Positions 51,278-58,883 of a stretch of 64,000 nt of DNA are shown piece after piece. Position numbers and translations under genes: made by a program. The notes under the pieces were generated by a model that ran no database searches, was not told where the DNA came from, and was given only the letters and a program-made list of their open reading frames with translations. Source of the stretch: Sulfopaludibacter sp035606355 (GTDB lineage: Bacteria > Acidobacteriota > Terriglobia > Bryobacterales > Bryobacteraceae); contig DATNFO010000067.1 of the NCBI GenBank assembly GCA_035606355.1, positions 1 through 64,000 of the forward strand. Direction: 5' to 3'. Within the stretch, counting starts at the first letter, position 1; each line of letters opens with the position of its first letter.

Positions 51278-51445
51278 TTAAAGAACGCCTGGCTCGATCT
51301 TCAGTGTTCGCGTCGCCGTATCCAGCGTCGCCATTGTTCCCAGTGGGATCGTTCGCGGATATGGGCCATGCCCGATCGGGAGTCCGCCAAGCACGGGACG
51401 CCTAACTCACCCAATTGATCGCGCAGTACGTCGATAAACGAGCAC
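51278..51445 (-). pseudogene. LD-carboxypeptidase (S66) C-terminal remnant, frameshifted
   Basis: The minus strand encodes SFIDVLRDQLGELGVP, then after a one-base gap the frame changes to VLGGLPIGHGP...TIPLGT... and RTLKIEPGVL before TAA at 51278-51280. The phrases GLPIGHGP, PLG and a final E-P match the end of S66 (MccF/LdcA) peptidases. The catalytic Ser-Glu-His parts are mostly absent, so this is a decayed fragment. The bases up to 51545 show no clear continuation. Confidence 0.6.
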
Positions 51446-51545
51446 TTCCCTCGATTCCGCCGCCCAGTCGCCGGCCTCCGGCCGCGGACGCCCGGTGTCC
51501 CACAGGACGTCACCGGAAATCATCCGGCAGCTCGATCGGAAGTAG

Positions 51546-51606
51546 CGACCGGTCTCCAGACCGGTTGCAGGCGAGCGAGGCTCGCCCGGGGCGCGCTCCG
51601 CGCGCC
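51546..51606. repeat. Three adjacent hairpins
   Basis: ACCGGTCT-cc-AGACCGGT (51548-51565, extended by a C-G and a G-T pair), GGCGAGC-gag-GCTCGCC (51570-51586) and GGCGCGC-tcc-GCGCGCC (51590-51606). The latter two have 3-nt loops, as in the pair at 16884-16923. There is no T-run. It lies in a gap of about 470 bases between metW and the DUF3300 gene, next to an LD-carboxypeptidase remnant. Confidence 0.85.
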
Positions 51607-51737
51607 TGGTGGTTCTATTGCACCAAGTGGTTGCCCGGGGCGGCCGACGCACCTCGTTAATCAGTTGAGTTGATTAGAGATAGCGTTCGGCTCTCGGCTT
51701 GCTCTTGAGAGTGTGGAGTCAACAAGGAGCGGACGCC

Positions 51738-52844
51738 ATGAAAAAATCAAATCGCGTGAGATGGATCTCTGGGGCACTGGTTCTTGCTGGCGCAATGGTA
51801 TTAAATAGTGCGCCGGCAATGGCGCAGGATTACGGGTATCCAGGCGCTTACAACGCCCCTGCAATGGGACAACTCGACAGCCTGGTGTCACGCATTGCGC
51901 TGTATCCGGATCCGCTGCTGGCCCAGATCTTTGCCGCGGCTGCTTTCCCGGATCAGATTGCCGCCGCCGCACAAGGTTCGGGCGGGCCGTTCGACCCTTC
52001 CGTCGAGGCATTGATGCAGTATCCAAGCGTGTTGCAGATGATGGCGTCCGACCCTGGCTGGACGCAGGCTCTCGGTCAAGCCGTGATGCAGAACGACGCC
52101 GCTGTGATGGACGCGATTCAGAATCTGCGTCGTGAAGCGCAGCAATATGGATACCTCCAAAGCGGTCCGCAGATGCAGGTGGTAGACGACGGCGGGTACA
52201 TTGACATCATGCCGGTGGGCGGGTACATGTATGTGCCGATGTATGACCCGTTCGTCGTGTTTGCCCGGCCTCGTCCGGGGTTCTTCGTCGGTGGAGCGAT
52301 TCGCTTCGGCGGCGGCTTCCGGTGGGCCGCCGGTTACAACCGCTTCGATTGGGGACGGCATGAACTCTTTGTGAACCGTCGAGTGTGGACGGCGCCCGCG
52401 CGGTCATACGCGTGGCCTCGAAATGGCTTCGAACAGCGCAGGTTCGAGAATAACGGGCGGAGTTTCACGGGCGGCAATCGCGAGTGGAACCGGAACTACA
52501 CGCCTCCGGCGGAATCGCAGCGGCGCGACTTCGGCCGCCAGTCCGAGCAGCGGAACTTTACGGCGCCCCAACAGCAACCGCAGCAGCGCAGCTTTCAGGC
52601 GCAGCAGCCCGGGCGCGACTTCAACCGGCAGGCGCCGCAAAACTTCACCGCTCCTCAAGCAAGGCAGCAGCGGAATTTCACTGCTCCGAGACAGATGGAG
52701 CAGCGCAACTTTACCGCTCCCAGACAGATGGAGCAGCGGAACTTTAGCGTTCCCAGCCAGATGGAGCACCGCAACTTTACGCCTCAGCAGCACAACGAAA
52801 GAGGCTTCGGAGGCGGCCACGAGGGTCATGGCCGGGGGCGCTAG
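51738..52844 (+). CDS. DUF3300-domain secreted protein with Q-R-N-F repeats
   Basis: A 368-residue protein with a signal peptide (MKKSNRVRWISGALVLAGAM ... AMA) and AAGGAG (51724-51729) 8 nt before the ATG. The DUF3300 core (about 40-210) has LDSLVSRIALYPDPLLAQIFAAA, PDQIAAAA and MYVPMYDPFVVFARPRPGFF. The second half is disordered, with tandem QRNFTAPRQME-type units (at least four) and a Gly/His/Arg tail. The role is unknown; envelope or matrix binding is plausible. Its last 4 bases overlap the convergent amidohydrolase gene. Confidence 0.82.
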   Translation: MKKSNRVRWISGALVLAGAMVLNSAPAMAQDYGYPGAYNAPAMGQLDSLVSRIALYPDPLLAQIFAAAAFPDQIAAAAQGSGGPFDPSVEALMQYPSVLQMMASDPGWTQALGQAVMQNDAAVMDAIQNLRREAQQYGYLQSGPQMQVVDDGGYIDIMPVGGYMYVPMYDPFVVFARPRPGFFVGGAIRFGGGFRWAAGYNRFDWGRHELFVNRRVWTAPARSYAWPRNGFEQRRFENNGRSFTGGNREWNRNYTPPAESQRRDFGRQSEQRNFTAPQQQPQQRSFQAQQPGRDFNRQAPQNFTAPQARQQRNFTAPRQMEQRNFTAPRQMEQRNFSVPSQMEHRNFTPQQHNERGFGGGHEGHGRGR

Positions 52845-54505
52845 CCCTCGAACACGGCCTCGCCGCCGACCACTGTCCGCACAATCGGCAGGTCTTTGAT
52901 CTTCTCCACGGGCGTCGAAAATAAATCGGCGCCCAGCACTACGAAATCCGCCAGCTTCCCCGCCTTGATCGAACCCTTCACCTTTTCCTCATGCGAGTTA
53001 TACGCGCCGTTGAGCGTGTTTACGCGCAACGCCTCCTCTAAAGTGATCCGCTGGTTCGCGCCCCACGTCTTTCCGTCCCAACCCGTACGCGTGACCATGC
53101 CCTGCATCGCCATTCGAGGATCGAACGGGCCCGGGTCGAAGTCCGAACCGGCAGCCGCATGAATACCGGCATCCAGCAGCGTGCGATAGGCCATGCAGCG
53201 CTTCATGAGGTCCTCGCCATAAAACACAAATTTGTCGGAGTTGTAGTATGCGTACGTGGTAAACAGCGCCGGCACGCAATCGAGAGCCTTCATGCGGCGC
53301 ACGATGTCATCGTTAATGAGAGTGCAGTGCGTGATCTTCGGCCGCGAATTGGCACGCGGGAAGGCTTTTTGCGCGCGCTCCACCGCGGTCAGGAACATAT
53401 CGATGGCCACGTCGCCATTGGCGTGGCAATTCACCTGAACCCCGGCGCGATGCACGCGCTCGACCCACGCGTTCAAATCCTCCTGCGTGATGGTGACGTT
53501 GCCCTTGTACGTGGTGCCGGGATAGTTCACGCTGAGCGCCATGGTGCGCTCGGAGAAGGATCCATCGATGGTGTGCTCGCTGGTCGCGCCCACGCGAAGC
53601 CACTCGTCGCCGAAGCCGGATTCCACCGCCGCCGAAAGGAACGCATCCAATTCGCGGCCGCCCGCCTCATAGCTGATGCGATGCTTCAAGTTGCCGTCGG
53701 CGCGCACCTTCTGCATCGCCGCCAGACTGCCGCCTTCGTGATGCACCGTTGTTACGCCATAACGCGCGAACATTTTGGAAATGTGCGCCAAGCCATCGCG
53801 CTGCCGCTGATCCCGCTGCTCGGGCGTAAAGGTCACGCGGCGACCCGCGCGATTCACCGCGCCCATCGCGGCATCGGTTACACGGCCATTGAGCATGCCA
53901 TCGGCATCGCGATCGAAAGTTCCTCCGGCGGGATTCGGAGTGTCCTTGGTAATGCCCGCAAGCTCGAACGCTTTCGTGTTGTAAAACGCCGTGTGCCCGC
54001 CGCGATGATGAACTGCCACCGGATCCTCCGTCGAGACCTGATCAAGATCCCGGCGGTTGAGCATACGCCCATCCTTCAACTTCGTATCGTCGAAGAAGTA
54101 TCCGCTTACCCATGTGCCCGGCGGAGTCGAGCGAGCACGCGCCCGCAATTTATCGACGATGGAAGCAATCGTCACGAACTCCACTTCATAAGGGTTGCCG
54201 ACCAGCACCTCGTATAACAGGGTCATGCCCGGAGCATGATTGTGAGTATCGATGAAGCCGGGAACTATGCTCATTCCGCGCGCATCGAACGTGCGGGTGT
54301 TCTTCCCGGCGAGCCCGCGAATTTCGGAGTCCTGCCCCACGGCGACAAAGCGTCCACCGGAGACGGCAAAAGCTTGAGCGCGAGGCATTCCCGAATCGAC
54401 GGTATACACTTTCGCGTTCGTGACCACCAGGTCCGGAGACGAATCGCCCCAAGCCGCTCCTGCCGCGCCCAAGCTCGCGAGCCCCAAAAAATCACGACGC
54501 CTCAT
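52841..54505 (-). CDS. Amidohydrolase-family (YtcJ-like) protein, Tat-exported
   Basis: A 554-residue protein with a Tat signal (MRRRDFLGLASLGAAGAAWG). The TIM-barrel hydrolase has metal ligands in FIDTHNHAP (the HxH motif near 83-85), a later HANGDVAIDMF, and AAGSDFDPGPFDP near the end (Asp ligand). YtcJ-like amidohydrolases cleave cyclic amides or related C-N bonds with one or two metal ions. The substrate is unknown. The start overlaps the stop of the GNAT gene, so the GNAT protein is cotranscribed upstream. Confidence 0.87.
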   Translation of the reverse strand: MRRRDFLGLASLGAAGAAWGDSSPDLVVTNAKVYTVDSGMPRAQAFAVSGGRFVAVGQDSEIRGLAGKNTRTFDARGMSIVPGFIDTHNHAPGMTLLYEVLVGNPYEVEFVTIASIVDKLRARARSTPPGTWVSGYFFDDTKLKDGRMLNRRDLDQVSTEDPVAVHHRGGHTAFYNTKAFELAGITKDTPNPAGGTFDRDADGMLNGRVTDAAMGAVNRAGRRVTFTPEQRDQRQRDGLAHISKMFARYGVTTVHHEGGSLAAMQKVRADGNLKHRISYEAGGRELDAFLSAAVESGFGDEWLRVGATSEHTIDGSFSERTMALSVNYPGTTYKGNVTITQEDLNAWVERVHRAGVQVNCHANGDVAIDMFLTAVERAQKAFPRANSRPKITHCTLINDDIVRRMKALDCVPALFTTYAYYNSDKFVFYGEDLMKRCMAYRTLLDAGIHAAAGSDFDPGPFDPRMAMQGMVTRTGWDGKTWGANQRITLEEALRVNTLNGAYNSHEEKVKGSIKAGKLADFVVLGADLFSTPVEKIKDLPIVRTVVGGEAVFEG

Positions 54506-55034
54506 CTCTCGTGCCTCCGTCTCTCAGGTCCTTATACAATACCGTGGTATCGCAGTATCGCCCGTCGGGATACAAGGCGTAATTTGGAATCACGCCGGCC
54601 TTGCGCCATCCGGTGGCGAGGTACAAGCGCTCCGCCGGATCGCCGGCCACGGTATCTAAAACCAGCAGCCACTTTCCCGCGCGCAGACAAGCCGATTCCA
54701 CTGCCGACATGAGCGCACGAGCGACTCCCTGCCCGCGCGCCGATCGCCGCACCAGTAACTTCGCGATATCGGCGCGATGCGGCTGATTCGGCGCCGGCGA
54801 CCACACCGCCTGCACCGTGCCTGTCAACTCATCACCGGTAAACGCGCCCAGCAATACCCGCCGGCCCTGCTGCGCTTTTTCGACGCACTCTTCGAAGAAT
54901 CGCTCCGCTTCCCGCCGCGTCAATCCGTGCATGAAACTCACGCTTGCCCCGCCCTGCACGCAATCCAGCAGCACCTCCGCAAGCGCCGGCAAGCACGCCC
55001 GCGCTTCGCCGCCCTTTAATTCGCGCACTTCCAT
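54492..55034 (-). CDS. GNAT-family N-acetyltransferase
   Basis: A 180-residue protein starting MEVRELKGGEAR. The acetyl-CoA-binding segment RRSARGQGVARALM (motif A, Q/RxxGxG/A, here RGQGVA) lies at about 110-123, and the C-terminal AERLYLATGWRKAGVIPNYAL is the GNAT end. The substrate is unknown. A 14-nt overlap with the amidohydrolase gene downstream suggests coupled translation. An upstream start at 55064 is less likely. Confidence 0.85.
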   Translation of the reverse strand: MEVRELKGGEARACLPALAEVLLDCVQGGASVSFMHGLTRREAERFFEECVEKAQQGRRVLLGAFTGDELTGTVQAVWSPAPNQPHRADIAKLLVRRSARGQGVARALMSAVESACLRAGKWLLVLDTVAGDPAERLYLATGWRKAGVIPNYALYPDGRYCDTTVLYKDLRDGGTRDEAS

Positions 55035-55072
55035 CACAGACGCTAGAGTACACCCGGAGTACACTGGTTCCT

Positions 55073-56251
55073 ATGGCGTCCACGACCAACGCAATCGATG
55101 CGGCTCCGTTGCCGCTCACCGCGCTGACCGACGATGAGAAGCTTTTCCAATCGACGGTTCGGAAATTCGCGCGGGAGCAGATCCGTCCCTACGTTCGTGA
55201 GATGGATGAAGCCGGCGTTTTCCGGAAAGAGATTATCGCTCAGTTTTTCGAAATGGGCCTCATGGGAATTGAGATTCCCGAAGAGTACGGCGGCCAGGGC
55301 GGCACGTTCTTTCAGGCCATTCTCGCGGTGGAAGAACTCTCCGCGGTGGACCCTTCGGCCGGCGTCATCGTAGACGTCCAGAACACGATTTGCAATAACG
55401 CGCTGCTGCGCTGGGCAACGCCGGAGCAGAAGAAAAAATACCTGCCCCGCCTGGCCGAAAACACAGTGGCTTCTTATGCGCTCAGTGAAGCGGGCAGCGG
55501 CTCCGATGCGTTCGCGATGGCGACGCGCGCGGAGGACAAGGGCGACCATTTCCTGCTCACCGGCCGCAAGCTTTGGATCACCAATGCCGCCGAAGCCGGA
55601 TTCTATCTCCTGTTCGCCAACGCCGACCCCGCCGCCGGATACAAGGGCGTTACCGCCTTTCTGGTGGAGCGAACGTTCCCTGGTTTTCAGGTCGGCAAAA
55701 AGGAGGATAAGCTCGGGCTGCGCGCCTCGTCGACTTGCGAGCTCATCCTGGATAACTGTCGCGTGCCCCGCGAAAACGTGATGGGCGAAGTCGGCAAGGG
55801 CTACAAAATCGCGATCGAAACATTGAACGAAGGGCGCATCGCGATTGGCTCGCAAATGATCGGCCTCGCCCGCGGCGCTCTCGATCATGCCGTCGCGTAT
55901 GCCCGCGAACGCAAGCAGTTCGGCAAAGCGATCGGCGAATTCCAGGGCGTGCAATTCGATCTTGCGAAGATGGCGACGGAAATCGAAGCCGCCCGGCTGC
56001 TGGTGTACAACGCCGCCCGGCTGCGCGATGCCGGGATGCCGTTCCTCACCGAAGCGGCCATGGCGAAATATTATAGTTCGGAGGTCGCGGAGAAGGTCGC
56101 CTCGAAGGCCATCGAAGTTCACGGCGGCGTCGGCATTACCAAGGACTATCCGGTGGAGAAGCTGTATCGCGACGCCAAAATCGGCCGCATCTACGAAGGC
56201 ACCAGCAATATACAGTTGGTGACCATCGCGAAGAAACTGTTAGGCAAGTGA
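55073..56251 (+). CDS. Acyl-CoA dehydrogenase (short/branched chain type)
   Basis: A 392-residue flavoprotein. The N-terminal helical domain includes GLMGIEIPEEYGGQG, the middle beta domain has SYALSEAGSGSDAFA and WITNAAEAGFYLLF, and the C-terminal helical domain has AYARERKQFGKAIGEFQGVQ, EVHGGVGITKDYPVEKLYRD and IYEGTSNIQL. The catalytic Glu is probably the E of YEGTSNIQ. It oxidises acyl-CoA to enoyl-CoA with electron transfer flavoprotein. Chain length cannot be given. Its gene is divergent from the GNAT gene. Confidence 0.93.
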   Translation: MASTTNAIDAAPLPLTALTDDEKLFQSTVRKFAREQIRPYVREMDEAGVFRKEIIAQFFEMGLMGIEIPEEYGGQGGTFFQAILAVEELSAVDPSAGVIVDVQNTICNNALLRWATPEQKKKYLPRLAENTVASYALSEAGSGSDAFAMATRAEDKGDHFLLTGRKLWITNAAEAGFYLLFANADPAAGYKGVTAFLVERTFPGFQVGKKEDKLGLRASSTCELILDNCRVPRENVMGEVGKGYKIAIETLNEGRIAIGSQMIGLARGALDHAVAYARERKQFGKAIGEFQGVQFDLAKMATEIEAARLLVYNAARLRDAGMPFLTEAAMAKYYSSEVAEKVASKAIEVHGGVGITKDYPVEKLYRDAKIGRIYEGTSNIQLVTIAKKLLGK

Positions 56252-56277
56252 GCCCGTCTCACTCAATTGAGGGTTCC

Positions 56278-57087
56278 ATGCGTTTAATCGTTGTATCGGC
56301 CGCTCTGGCCGCTATGTACCTGCCATTGGGGGCGGCGGCTCAGACCGCCCCCGCCGCCTCTGACGTAAATCCGGACGAAATCATACAGAAGTTCGCCGCG
56401 AAGGAGGCTCAGTTCGCCGCCGCGCGCAACAACTATACGTACCGGCAGAGCGTGAAACTGCAGGAACTCGACGCTGGAGGCAACCCCACAGGCGGACAGT
56501 GGGAGATTGTGGAAGACGTCATCTTCACACCGGAAGGCAAGCGCATGGAAAAGGTGGTGTATGCACCTGTGGTCACGCTGCGGAACATCCTGCTGACGCC
56601 GGAAGACGAGCAGGACCTTCGCAACGTGCAGCCGTTTGTGCTCACCACGCCCGAACTGCCGGAATACGACATCAAGTATCTCGGCCGCGAAAAGGTCGAC
56701 GAGATCGGCACGTACACGTTCGATGTGAAGCCGAAAAAGCTCACCCCGGGCAAGCGCTATTTCGAAGGAAAGATCTGGGTGGATGACCGCGATCTGCAAA
56801 TCGTAAAGACCTTCGGAAAAGGCGTCGGCGAACTCAAGCGCGGCTCCAGCAAAGGGCAGGCATTCCCCCGCTTCGAAACATACCGCGAGCAGATCGACGG
56901 CAAGTATTGGTTCCCCACCTACACGCACGCCGATGACGTCCTGCACTTCAAAGACTCCGACCAGCGGATCCGCATGACGGTCCGCTACACCGACTACAAG
57001 CGGTACGAAGGCCGCTCCACAATCACGTACGGTGGTGAAGTAGATCCGAACAAACCGGCCACGCCGCCCGTGACCAAGAAGAAGTAA
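56278..57087 (+). CDS. Secreted protein of unknown function, LolA-like fold possible
   Basis: A 269-residue protein with a signal peptide (MRLIVVSAALAAMYLPLGAAA). The helical start and KFAAKEAQFAAARNNYTYRQSVKLQEL phrase are followed by beta strands with YLGREKVDEIGTYTFDVKPK and KIWVDDRDLQIVKTFGKG, the pattern of LolA/outer-membrane lipoprotein-sorting-like domains. No specific function is known. It lies 26 nt downstream of the acyl-CoA dehydrogenase. Confidence 0.7.
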   Translation: MRLIVVSAALAAMYLPLGAAAQTAPAASDVNPDEIIQKFAAKEAQFAAARNNYTYRQSVKLQELDAGGNPTGGQWEIVEDVIFTPEGKRMEKVVYAPVVTLRNILLTPEDEQDLRNVQPFVLTTPELPEYDIKYLGREKVDEIGTYTFDVKPKKLTPGKRYFEGKIWVDDRDLQIVKTFGKGVGELKRGSSKGQAFPRFETYREQIDGKYWFPTYTHADDVLHFKDSDQRIRMTVRYTDYKRYEGRSTITYGGEVDPNKPATPPVTKKK

Positions 57088-57093
57088 CAGCCT

Positions 57094-57975
57094 TCATCGA
57101 GTGACCGGGTGTAGTTCGGCGCTCTCGACGACGAAGTGCTCGATGGGCGCTTTGCTCTTTTCCAGTTTCAAGCCGAGCCGTTGGATGGATTTGTAGAGAT
57201 TGACGCCCTGCGGCTCCGACGCAAGCAGCAGCGCCTGCGGGTCGGGCGGAGCGGAATCGCCGGCATCCTGAATGTCCCCTCTGCGATTCGCCGGAGTCAG
57301 CCATCCCCCGGGCACGAAGAGCGAGATTTCATAGAGTCCTTGCAAGCCCGTGTGATCGAAAACCGGCCTGCCGATTTCTCTGCGCAGCAGCGCGGTAAGT
57401 TCCGCCAGACTGATTCTCGAAGCGTCCAGAATCACCGACCCATTCACGCGGGAATACGTGACATATCCCTCCGCGCTCGTCTGCATGCGGAGGGGCGCTC
57501 GGCGGCCCATGCGCGTCAGAAAGGCGTTCAGCGTGGTATCGGTTTGCGGTGGCTTGAGCTTGGGTCCGTTCTTGCCGGTCGAGAGCACGCAGACCGGCTC
57601 CATCACGCTGGTCCGCCGGAGCACGAGCTTCAACTCGCCGGCGAGCAACGCTTGCAGCATTTCGGGAATCCGGTCCCTGGCCGCTCCCTGCGGCAGAGTT
57701 GCGAAGACATCGAAGTACGCCCTTCTCATCCAGTCGGGGCCGGTCACATTCTGGTACGGCTCCAGGCGGTAAGCAGTGCGAATCAATTGTGCCAGCGACG
57801 TACCGAGGAATTCGACGCGAGAAGCATCGACGCGATGGCGAGGTCCCGTCCTCGATAACGTAGCAGGCTCGATAACGGCGGAATCGAACCGCGGGCTCGC
57901 CGGCGGTTCCTGTGCGAACGCGGCGAGGGCCATCGGAAGCGCCACCAGAAATCGGCGCGGGCAGCACTGCATCAT
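57094..57975 (-). CDS. TIGR03435-family secreted protein
   Basis: A 293-residue protein with a signal peptide (RRFLVALPMALAAFA). Characteristic parts of the TIGR03435 family are seen: FDSAVIEPATLSR, SLAQLIRTAYRLEPYQNVTGPDWMRRAYFDVFATLP, MLQALLAGELKLVLRR, RPVFDHTGLQGLYEISL and IEHFVVESAELHP. The family is abundant in Solibacter-like acidobacteria and has no known function. A second member is at 62216-63001. Confidence 0.88.
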   Translation of the reverse strand: MMQCCPRRFLVALPMALAAFAQEPPASPRFDSAVIEPATLSRTGPRHRVDASRVEFLGTSLAQLIRTAYRLEPYQNVTGPDWMRRAYFDVFATLPQGAARDRIPEMLQALLAGELKLVLRRTSVMEPVCVLSTGKNGPKLKPPQTDTTLNAFLTRMGRRAPLRMQTSAEGYVTYSRVNGSVILDASRISLAELTALLRREIGRPVFDHTGLQGLYEISLFVPGGWLTPANRRGDIQDAGDSAPPDPQALLLASEPQGVNLYKSIQRLGLKLEKSKAPIEHFVVESAELHPVTR

Positions 57976-58067
57976 AAACGATTACCAAGCGCGGGGGACG
58001 TGGTCAAGCCGCGCTACATCGGCGGAAGTCAACGGAAGCCCGCCGTCCGCTGTTACACTACAACAGC

Positions 58068-58883
58068 ATGCAACTCCGCAAAGCGGTGATCACAGCCGCG
58101 GGCCGGGACCAGCGGGCCCTCCCTCTACAGACCCTGACCGATCGTGACGGCCACGAAAAGCCGGTCCTCTGCATTCTTTCCGAACTCGCCCTCAGCGCCG
58201 GTATCGACGAAGTGTGCATCGTCACTTTCCCCGGCGACGAGAAGCCGTACGCCCACGCCGTGGCGCGGCATGGCGCGCGCATCCGCTTCGTTCCCCAACC
58301 CGAGCCGCTCGGTTACGGCCACGCCCTCTGGTGTGCCCGCGACTTCGCGGCCGGCGAAGCTTTCCTGCACCTGGTCGGCGACCATCTCCCGATCGGCGAT
58401 GCCTGCGCAAGGGAAGTGGTGGACCTTGCCCGCGCCGAAGGCTGTTCTGTTTCCGCTGTGCAGCAAACGCGCGAGAGCCTCCTTCCGCGCTATGGCACCA
58501 TCGGCGGACGCCGCGACGCCGCGCGCGACCGGGTTTACCGCGTCGAAACCGTCATCGAAAAACCTACTCCCACAGAGGCCGAGCAGAAACTCGTGGTTCC
58601 CGGTATGCGCGCCGCCCATTATCTCTGCTTCTTCGGCATTCACGTTTTCACCCCAGCCGTCATGGAGCTGCTTGATGGGGGCCGCGCGCCCCTGTCCAGC
58701 ACGCTCGATGAACTCGCCCGCCGCGAGCAATACCTGGCCATGGAAACCTGTGGACGGCGTTTCGATATCGGTGCGCCATACGGCCTGCTCTCCGCGCAAC
58801 TGGCGCTCGCGCTGAGCGGTAAGGATCGCGCGCACGTGCTCTCGCTCATGGTTGAACTTCTCGCGACTGGTGCCGGTGCATGA
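58068..58883 (+). CDS. GalU/RfbA-like nucleotidyltransferase with altered signature
   Basis: A 271-residue protein of the nucleotide-sugar pyrophosphorylase fold. It begins MQLRKAVITAAGRDQRALPL where classical enzymes have AAGxGTRxLP, and the Lys of the second motif appears as EKPVLCIL. FLHLVGDHLPIGD holds the metal-binding Asp, and the sugar/metal part is FDIGAPYGLL near the end. It should make an NDP-sugar from sugar-1-phosphate, but the changed GTR segment lowers certainty. It overlaps the start of the fusion gene by 4 nt, so the two act together. Confidence 0.78.
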   Translation: MQLRKAVITAAGRDQRALPLQTLTDRDGHEKPVLCILSELALSAGIDEVCIVTFPGDEKPYAHAVARHGARIRFVPQPEPLGYGHALWCARDFAAGEAFLHLVGDHLPIGDACAREVVDLARAEGCSVSAVQQTRESLLPRYGTIGGRRDAARDRVYRVETVIEKPTPTEAEQKLVVPGMRAAHYLCFFGIHVFTPAVMELLDGGRAPLSSTLDELARREQYLAMETCGRRFDIGAPYGLLSAQLALALSGKDRAHVLSLMVELLATGAGA

